NCBI GenBank assembly: GCA_009746045.1
Contig: RPFO01000448.1
Coordinates: forward strand, 1,397,047-1,461,046
Origin: Mesostigma viride
Lineage: Eukaryota > Streptophyta > Mesostigmatophyceae > Mesostigmatales > Mesostigmataceae
Reading direction: 5' to 3'
DNA: 64,000 nt
The position numbers were made by a program, and so were the translations under genes. Positions 45,359 to 64,000 of this stretch are shown one piece after another. The notes below the pieces were generated by a model. The model searched no databases, had not been told where the DNA came from, and saw only the letters and a list, made by a program, of their open reading frames with translations. How positions within the stretch are numbered: position 1 is the stretch's first letter; the number at the start of each line of letters is the position of its first letter.

Positions 45359-46986
45359 AACATAACTCCGTTGGGAGTATATGTAGCACATAGCCATTGA
45401 GAGGGGGCATATGGCCTATCATACATCCTAAGCTACTTCCTGCAAGGGTGGGGATGTAAAGGACCCTTGCTCTAGGTGCACCAGGGCACGTGCGTCCCCA
45501 TGATCTTCAAGCTATGCCCAGCGAAGGGGGAGCCTGTCATGGGGGGGAAGATTATCATAGCTATACAAAGAAGCGAGGGCATGGCGTCTCAGCAGAGAGT
45601 TACTCCCTGCATGGGCACAACATAACTAAATAAAGCTAGACATCATCTGGAGTGTGGCTCATCATAGGCACACATGTACATGATTAAATAAAGCGCGTGG
45701 CTTAGCTGGGATAGGGCCTCTAGGAGGCGTACATGTACATGGCCACGGTCTATCTATTCTACACTACTGCTGCTGTATTCCCCTAAGCTGGGGCGTCTGG
45801 AGTCGCTGGGGCCGCGGGGGTCGCCTGCCAGGGCTTGTGGCCGACGTAGATGGCCGCCCCCTTCCAGTACACCGGCTGGCCCGCCTTGGTCTGCCGGAGC
45901 TGGAGGTAGGTCGGCCATAGCTCCCGTCGCCGTTGTTGCTGCGCCAGGGTCAAGTCGTCGTCAAGGGTGAAGAGAGTCTTCTCGAGCCGCTTGCGGCGTC
46001 TGAGAAAGGAAATCTTGTCCGCCGGGGTCTTAAAGGTGAGAAGGAGCGGGGGCGGCCCTGCCTTACCCCGCGCGCGGGGAAGGCGGTGGGCGGCCAGCTC
46101 GATCTCACCAGTAAGGCCCATGCGATCAAGGATTTCTCTCTCAAAAGCACGCGCAAGCTTCTATGAATTCTCACCTTCCTCCATCTTGAGATTTTTGACA
46201 ATGACGTTGAGGCTGCGCTTGGCGAGCTCGGCCTCCTCGCGAAGGTCAAGCGTCTGCCGTTGGAGCTGGGCTGCGACGGCGGAGGTGGTGGAGGTGGTAT
46301 GGCGCTTCAGCATGTCCGCCCAGGTGGTGATGGGAGGAGCATCGCCCGGGCCAGGCCAGCCGGGGCTGGCTTGGCGGCAATGTCCTTCACCGCCTGGGCG
46401 GTGAGGCCTGCGGTGTTCTGCAGAACCTCGATAGCAATGGCGTTGTCCTTAAGACGCTGGTCGATGTCGCGGAGCTGGGCGGTGATGGAGTCGGTGGAGG
46501 CGGAGGGGGGGGTGGGGGTGGAGGCGAGGAGGGTGGCGGTGGCGGTGGCGGTGGCGGTGGCGGTGGGGATTTTGGGGAGCTCAGCAGCCATCGTACGACC
46601 CAAAGCTTCCATGTCGCAAGCAAGGGGCGTCACATGCTGTGAGAGGAGGCGGAGGAGGGCGAATTCGGTCAAGGGGACGGGTTGCCAGAGGTCCGCGGAA
46701 CAGCGTTGAAGGATGGAAAAGAGGGCGGCAAGCTGAAGGCGCGGTCGCGACCAGCCAGACAGGTCAGCTGAGCGGAGCTGAAACTGGCCGTCAGACTGGC
46801 TGCGGAAGCATTTGTGGCGTTGGAGGCGTTGGCACAGGTCAAGAAGGGAGGCATACGACCCATAAAACAGGAGCTCCAGCATCCGGATGTGTGGCCTGTC
46901 GAAATAGCCAGGTCTGCGGACGTCGAAGGTGGAAAATAACTCATCAACGTCAAAGTCGGTCTCAGACCAGCTAGGTTCGGTGGGGC
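45282..46986 (-). mobile_element. LINE-like element, ORF1 only (copy B)
   Basis: Read on minus: ORF1 from 46993, stop at 45783, 3' region to the hairpin (complement of 45365-45378), and a tail of CAATT repeats (45283-45357). A 12-bp direct repeat GACGCATATATT stands at 45270-45281 and 46987-46998 and is probably the target duplication. At 1.7 kb there is no reverse transcriptase, so the copy is internally deleted or the family is non-autonomous. Confidence 0.7.
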
Positions 46987-46993
46987 GACGCAT
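45783..46993 (-). pseudogene. LINE ORF1 protein (copy B), broken
   Basis: N-terminal 228 codons are open (46993-46307: SYASLLDLCQRLQRHKCF, then a TATATATA run and a coiled-coil segment ITAQLRDIDQRLKDNAIAIE). A frameshift near 46345 moves the homology to another frame (ITTWADMLKRHTTSTTSAV). An in-frame stop (GGENS then TAG, near 46155) interrupts the RRM-like core. The C-terminal domain is open from 46121 to 45783 (FTLDDDLTLAQQQRRRELWP, GQPVYWKGAAIYVGHKPW). Architecture is that of L1-type ORF1, an RNA-binding trimer. The ATG lies inside the presumed target duplication, so the original start may have been upstream. Confidence 0.72.
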
Positions 46994-46998
46994 ATATT

Positions 46999-47949
46999 AT
47001 GACATCATAATCAGCTCCGCCATTATAAATTTTAATCAGATCCGCCATAATAAAATCAGCTCCAGCTATAACGCAATGTCGAACAAGAACTGACCATGTC
47101 AACAAAACGCAGGCTGCCTCGACAAACAGCTTCAGGCATTCCTGAAATCCTCCCAGTCGAAAGCACCAGTCCTTCGGACGCGCTGCCCTTCAAGCGCTAA
47201 TACAAGCCCTCACCCGGCCCCGGTTTACCGGCCAGCACCGCCTCGCAGAATTCCAACTCCAGTTCGTCGCCCACCCCCAAGCGCGCCTGCAGACTCACAC
47301 GCGCTTTGAGGCCCGCCGATTCCGGCCAGTCCACGGGCAGTTTTGCCTGTTTGAATTAATTGATGACGCTTAATAAGCTACACTGTGGTGAGGTCCTCGG
47401 CTTCCTGGCAAAGAATCTCTAGATCGACTACCATGCCTGGCCCTGGCGAGACTCTCGATTATTCAACCTCCAGGGGAAACGCTGCTCACCGAGCCGGTGG
47501 AATACCAACACGTAGCTCGTCATCCTGACGAGTTACTGCATTTGCTACACATCTGATTTCAAGGTTCTGGGCCTAGCAGGGGGCGCCGGCGCCCTCTTGG
47601 CCCCGCGGAACCAGGCCCCAACTGCTGCCATGCATGCTCATAAAGCCCCCGCGACAGCACGGATTACATGATGGCGGCCGCGTCCACGCTGTACTGGACG
47701 AGCACATGGCGCCGATGCCGGCAGGCCAGCTCGCAGGCCTGACCGGGCCCTTCGGCCCCCTCACGGCCCTCGCAGCCAATGTCAACAACATTGAATTAAT
47801 TAACTAGTTAATTAATTAGCTAAAACGTTTGACAGCGTTACGTGAGCATAAGTCCTCAATACGAGTGGGATGGGCTGGATGGAGCTAATTATCTAAGACC
47901 TAGTTACAAGGTTGGTAGGCACCATGGCCCGAATAACTGTGAATGCAGT
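46999..47949. other. Unassigned stretch with fragmentary frames
   Basis: A plus frame from 47094 (MSTKRRLPRQTASG) stops after about 36 codons but stays coding-like after the stop (PTPKRACRLTRALRPADSG). It resembles in style the N-terminus of the ORF1 copy at 33499 and may be a further relic. Around 47580-47790 is GC-rich without a supported gene. Confidence 0.35.
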
Positions 47950-47998
47950 TAATTAATTAATACTAAACTCGTGCTCCCGTTGGGGAGTCACGGAGCAC
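47950..47998 (-). mobile_element. 3' end of the SINE-like family
   Basis: About 45 bp nearly identical to 5742-5790: the string CTCGTGCTCCCGTTGGGGAG plus TCACGGAGCA, with TTAATTAATTAA on the tail side. The element body at 5790-5958 is not present here. Confidence 0.65.
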
Positions 47999-48054
47999 CA
48001 GAGTGCTTTTAATCCCTGTCTAGCATTTAATCCCTGCCTAGATAGCATTTTTAG

Positions 48055-48992
48055 TCATGTACATGTGTGCCTATGATGTGCCAGCGAGGAGGCCGAGCTC
48101 GCCAAGCGCAGCCTCAACGCCATACTCAAGAACTTGGACATGGAAGAAGGTGAGAATTCCGAGAAGCTTGCACGTGCGTTTGAGAGCAAAATCCTTGCAC
48201 GCATGGGCCTTCTTGGTGAGATCAAGCTGACCGCCCACCGCCTCCCCCGCGCGCGGGGTAAGGCAGGGGCGCCTCCGCTTCTTCTCATCTTTGATAGCCC
48301 AGCGGACAAGCTTTCGTTTCTCAGACGCCGCAAGCGGCTCGCGAATACTCCCTTCACCGTGGACGACGACTTGACCCTGGCCCAGCAACAACGGCGACGG
48401 GAGCTATGGCCGACCTACACCCAGCTCCGGCAGACCAAGGCGGGCCAGCCGGTGTACTGGAAGGGGGCGGCCATCTACGTCGGCCACAAGCCCTGGCAAG
48501 CGACCCCCTCGACCACCGCGGCCCCAGCAACTCCAGCCCCCGCCTAGGGGAATACAGCAGTAGTGTAGAATAGTTAGACAGTGGCCTTGTACATGCCCGC
48601 CTACTACAGGCACTATACCAGCTTAGGCCTAGCCTTTTTAGTCATGTACATGTGTGCCTATGATGAGCCACACTCCAGACGATGCCTAGTTTTATTTAGT
48701 AATGCTGTGCCCATGCAGAGAGCTGCTCTCTGCTGAGATGCCACGCTCTAGTTTTTGTATAGCCATGATGATCTTCCCCCTCACAGGCATGCTCCCCCCT
48801 TACCCGGGCATAGCGTGATAGACCATGAGGGTGCGGGTGCCCTGGTGCACCTAGAGCAGGGGTAGCTTACATTCCCACCCTTGCATGAAGTAGCCTAGAA
48901 TGTATTAAAAGCCATATGCCCCTTCTCAGGGCTATGTGCTACATCTACTCCCAACGGAGTGATGTTGATAATTAATTAATTAATTAATTAAT
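48055..48992 (+). mobile_element. LINE copy C, 5'-truncated
   Basis: Contains the C-terminal half of ORF1 and then the shared 3' region ending in hairpin ACTCCCAACGGAGT (48947-48960) and an AATTAATTAATTAA tail. Immediately upstream (48051-48078) is a second copy of the 3'-region string GTCATGTACATGTGTGCC that normally lies after ORF1 (48640), so the 5' junction is rearranged. Confidence 0.75.
48080..48547 (+). pseudogene. LINE ORF1 C-terminal half (copy C)
   Basis: Open from about 48080 (ASEEAELAKRSLNAILKNLD) to TAG at 48547 and lacking the N-terminal half. It has the intact RRM-like core where copy B has a stop (EEGENSEKLARAFESKILA), then LPRARGKAGAPPLLL, FTVDDDLTLAQQQRRREL and GQPVYWKGAAIYVGHKPW. 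It cannot start translation normally; a 136-codon frame from the ATG at 48140 is possible but would lack the coiled coil. Confidence 0.72.
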
Positions 48993-49330
48993 GATGTGCC
49001 ACACTCCAGATGATGCCTAGCTTAATTTCATTATGCAGTGCCCATGCAGGGAGTCACTCTCTGCTGAGACGCCATGCCTTAATTAGCTCTTGTATAGCCA
49101 TGATGATCTTCCCCCCCCATGACAGGCTCCCCTTAGCTGGGTTGAGCTTGATAGATCGTGGTGGGGCGGGTGCCCTTGGTGCACCTAGAGCAAGGGTCGC
49201 TTACATTCCCACCCTTGCAGGAAGTAGCTCAGAATGTATTATAGGCCATACTTCCCCTTCTCTGGGATATGTGCTACAGATACTCCCAACGGAGTTATGT
49301 TCCTAATCAGTTAATTAATTAATGCAAGTC
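48993..49330 (+). mobile_element. LINE 3'-end copy D
   Basis: Directly follows copy C in tandem. Same order: GCCACACTCCAGATGATGCC, GAGACGCCATGCC, CACCCTTGCAGGAAGTAG, hairpin ACTCCCAACGGAGT (49282-49295), then TTAATTAATTAATGC. Confidence 0.75.
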
Positions 49331-49458
49331 AGTGGGGGCTCCGCGTGTGACCCATGCAGTTTGGCATTCATAGCGATGCGGGCCGGGGTGCCAACAACCC
49401 TGTAACTAGGAACTATGGATGGCAAGCATCATCCCTTCCATCCCATGTTTCCCTTCCA

Positions 49459-49870
49459 CTGAGGACTTATGCTCACGTGACGCAGTCACGTGTACAGTAA
49501 TCTCCACCGAGTCTCCACCTCCAGCTTTCCACTGAGTCTCCATCTCCAGTTCTCCACTGAGTCTCCATCTCCACTGAGTCTCCATCTCCACTGAGTCTCC
49601 ATCTCCACTGAGTCTCCATCTCCACTGAGTCTCCATCTCCGTCTCCATCTCCATCTCCATCTCCATCTCCATCTCCATCTCCATCTCCATCTCCATCTCC
49701 ATCTCCATCTCCATCTCCATCTCCATCTCCATCTCCATCTCCATCTCCATCTCCATCTCCATCTCCATCTCCATCTCCATCTCCATCTCCATCTCCATCT
49801 CCATCTCCATCTCCATCTCCATCTCCATGTCTACATCATTGAGGATTTATGCTCACGTGATGCACAGCTT
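49459..49870. repeat. (CCATCT)n hexanucleotide array between short direct repeats
   Basis: About 300 bp of CCATCT/CCACTGAGTCT units (49515-49828). Flanked by a direct repeat, CACTGAGGACTTATGCTCAC at about 49457 and CATTGAGGATTTATGCTCAC at about 49841, each followed by GTGA(C/T)GCA. Confidence 0.92.
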
Positions 49871-51634
49871 CTCCGTGTAAAAATAGGGGGGCTATATCTC
49901 ATTGATCCTACGGGGGCGCTAGCTAACTGTAGGGCCGACTGCACACCTCTCATTGCCTGGAATTATAAATAAGCAGGCCATGCACATACAGGTTCAGGCC
50001 AGTACATGCTCACTGGGGGAGTCTAGCCAAATAAACAGCATCTTATACAGCTGGCAACTACGTACTGTGGGTGCAATACGAAGCCTGACTGGTCAATTCA
50101 TCGTTTGCACGTTAAAACTCACGAAGTTGATGTTTTTTTTCATCCGAATGGTCTTAGTACCACCCCATCATTCACTTGAGGATAATTTATGCTTCGTGAC
50201 CCACTGAGTTGTGAACATGCCAGGTGACATGACCTTTAGAACTTATTACGGACACTAACCTATCTACCATTGTCCTATGTATCAATCTATCAATCATTTT
50301 ATCTGCCTAATCTAGTCTATGAAATGTAAATCAAGCATGCTCGATCTGCATAGAACGGCCAGGCTTAACCGTCGGGCTGAGCCGTCAACGTGCAGATGCA
50401 GCACATGCTAGCGCACAGTGGGAAAAAATGCATGCCAATCGGAAACTTGCCTCAGGCGTTTCAGGCGTGCGCTGGTGCCTCGATAATAGGTATGTTTCTG
50501 TAGCTTGAATCGCTCACTGTTGTCCTCTGATCACAGACCAGCATTCCACTGTGTGCGTTGTTGTTGAAGCTTGCCTGGACATTCCCCAGCAACACCCAGA
50601 GCAAATAGCGACAAGCACTCAGCAAAACCTCAGCCATTACACATCACCCAGGACTGATTTTTGGGATTGGACACCCTGTGGACACCCAATTTTCGGTCCG
50701 GAGGTACCCTCGGTATACTGGTGGGAGTTCGCGCCGTAAAATTCGCACTGGAACCTTATCCTTAAAAATTGTTCCCGTGATTCACGATGGCTGTGATATT
50801 TTACTATAGCTCACATTATTTTTGTGTCATGGCCAATGTCAGGTTGAGCCACCTCCGACCGGGCACAGGCACTGCCAGCTTAGACGGACATAAATGTCTG
50901 GCTGTCAGCTGCTGGAGATTACGTGGTTATGGCACACACCTTCGGAGATCCACACTTGAACCACCCTCCCGTGACGGTCAGGCTTATAGCAACGAGTACA
51001 TTTACCAAGTGTCCATCCTGGCAAGCAGGGCATCCTCAAAGGAGTCACATGACTTTGTTTACTCTGTACAAATCAACCAGTGCACTGCCTGGTAGCACAA
51101 CCAAGCAGAAATGATTTCCACAACATGTCTTGCCACGCTGTAGAAACTAAAGACAAAAGGGAACGCCGTCAAGTTCCACAGAACAGAACCATGGAGCACA
51201 TTATGGGCGAGTCTGTTGAAGATATGACCTGTTCTTCCATAACATGTACCGATGGGGTTCGGACAAATAAACTGGAATTGCACACCACTGAAACAGCCTT
51301 TGTTACCTCTAATTGAGTGGCAAGGAAAAGGGGATGAGTAATTTCGATGCGCCCCAGAAGCTATGTGAAAGAACATTTACTATAATAGTAGGCCTAAGGT
51401 TAAGCACATAATGCCCAGGCAGGTACTACCTGCAATGAGTTGCCGCCCCCACCTTTCCACATTGCCCTCCTACCTGGTGGCACCCAGCAGCAGCACACCT
51501 GCACGCGTCAACCATACCCAGCTTTAGAAATCACATGTAGATGGTAAGCTAGCACTTCCATTTTGCCCCGACCCCTTGGTGGCGCCACACTTGCTAACGG
51601 GATAACGATACGGCATTGACTGCTTTGCACGTAC
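49871..51634. other. Unassigned stretch
   Basis: No LRR exon of the neighbouring minus-strand gene and no other recognisable gene was found, although the last exon and 3' UTR of that gene may lie here. Confidence 0.4.
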
Positions 51635-63734
<12,100 letters not shown>

Positions 63735-63775
63735 AACACTCAGCAGGTCCTGAGCACCATGGTAAGGTTGCGGCC

Positions 63776-64000
63776 GCAGGTATAAGGGTGGTGGGGTTGG
63801 GTAGGGAGGGTGATGAGGTTGGGTAGGGAGGGTGATTGTGTCATCAGCTGCGATGATGGCTCAGGGTTGGCTTCGGATCGTGTTGGGGGCTACCCAAGGA
63901 AGGCCTGCCGCATCACAAGGCCACCCCTCCCTCAGGTATCGGATTCCAACTGTATAGCTCTCTGTGCCTTCATTATGGTGATGTGCGTTCATGTGCTACG
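63776..64000. other. Right edge, G-rich repeat and unassigned sequence
   Basis: GGGTTGGGTAGGGAGGGTGA occurs twice (about 63794 and 63817). Upstream exons of the LRR gene may lie here or beyond; none was recognised. Confidence 0.4.

Overview
The window looks like nuclear DNA of a photosynthetic eukaryote, most likely a green alga. Three things support this: spliceosomal introns with GT-AG borders in every real gene; a mitochondrially targeted glycine cleavage H protein; and an Hsp33 chaperone with a long transit-peptide-like N-terminus of the kind expected for a plastid protein. Retroelements, satellites and microsatellites fill most of the space. There is no bacterial-style gene packing. The species cannot be named from sequence alone.

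Layout. 1-2300 holds a GGGA microsatellite, a 366-bp direct repeat, and a fold-back element with a tRNA-like core. 3466-16979 is one 13.5-kb inverted repeat. Its arms carry 30-31 bp GC-rich tandem repeats, and its interior is a 71-bp satellite whose orientation flips near 9720. A young gag-only Ty1/copia-type LTR retrotransposon (6542-9677) and a 219-bp SINE-like element (5740-5958) are inserted in that satellite. 18600-22655 holds a GCCGGCC-core repeat array followed by a three-exon DDE/RNase H-fold transposase-like gene whose introns carry the same core. 23519-26803 is a long-TIR DNA element containing a TG/CA microsatellite. 28474-29912 is a 1.4-kb chain of tetranucleotide repeats flanked by two possible orphan exons. 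30500-31016 is a 173-bp tandem repeat. 32081-33499 is a decayed LINE ORF1.

The right half contains the host genes. GCVH (34352-36515, minus, 4 exons, 160 aa) can be assembled completely. HSP33 (37028-44667, plus, 8 exons, 401 aa) can also be assembled completely; its introns are loaded with short tandem repeats and its zinc site has lost the CxC half. 44940-49325 is a cluster of LINE and LINE-3'-end copies sharing a terminal hairpin and TTAA-rich tails. 51635-63734 (minus) is a large leucine-rich-repeat gene in which each 28- or 29-residue repeat is exactly one 84- or 87-nt phase-1 exon; a truncated LINE C-terminus sits in one of its introns.

The host genes do not form an operon or pathway. 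The H protein belongs to mitochondrial glycine decarboxylation (photorespiration), Hsp33 is an oxidative-stress holdase, and the LRR protein is a ribonuclease-inhibitor-like scaffold of unknown role.
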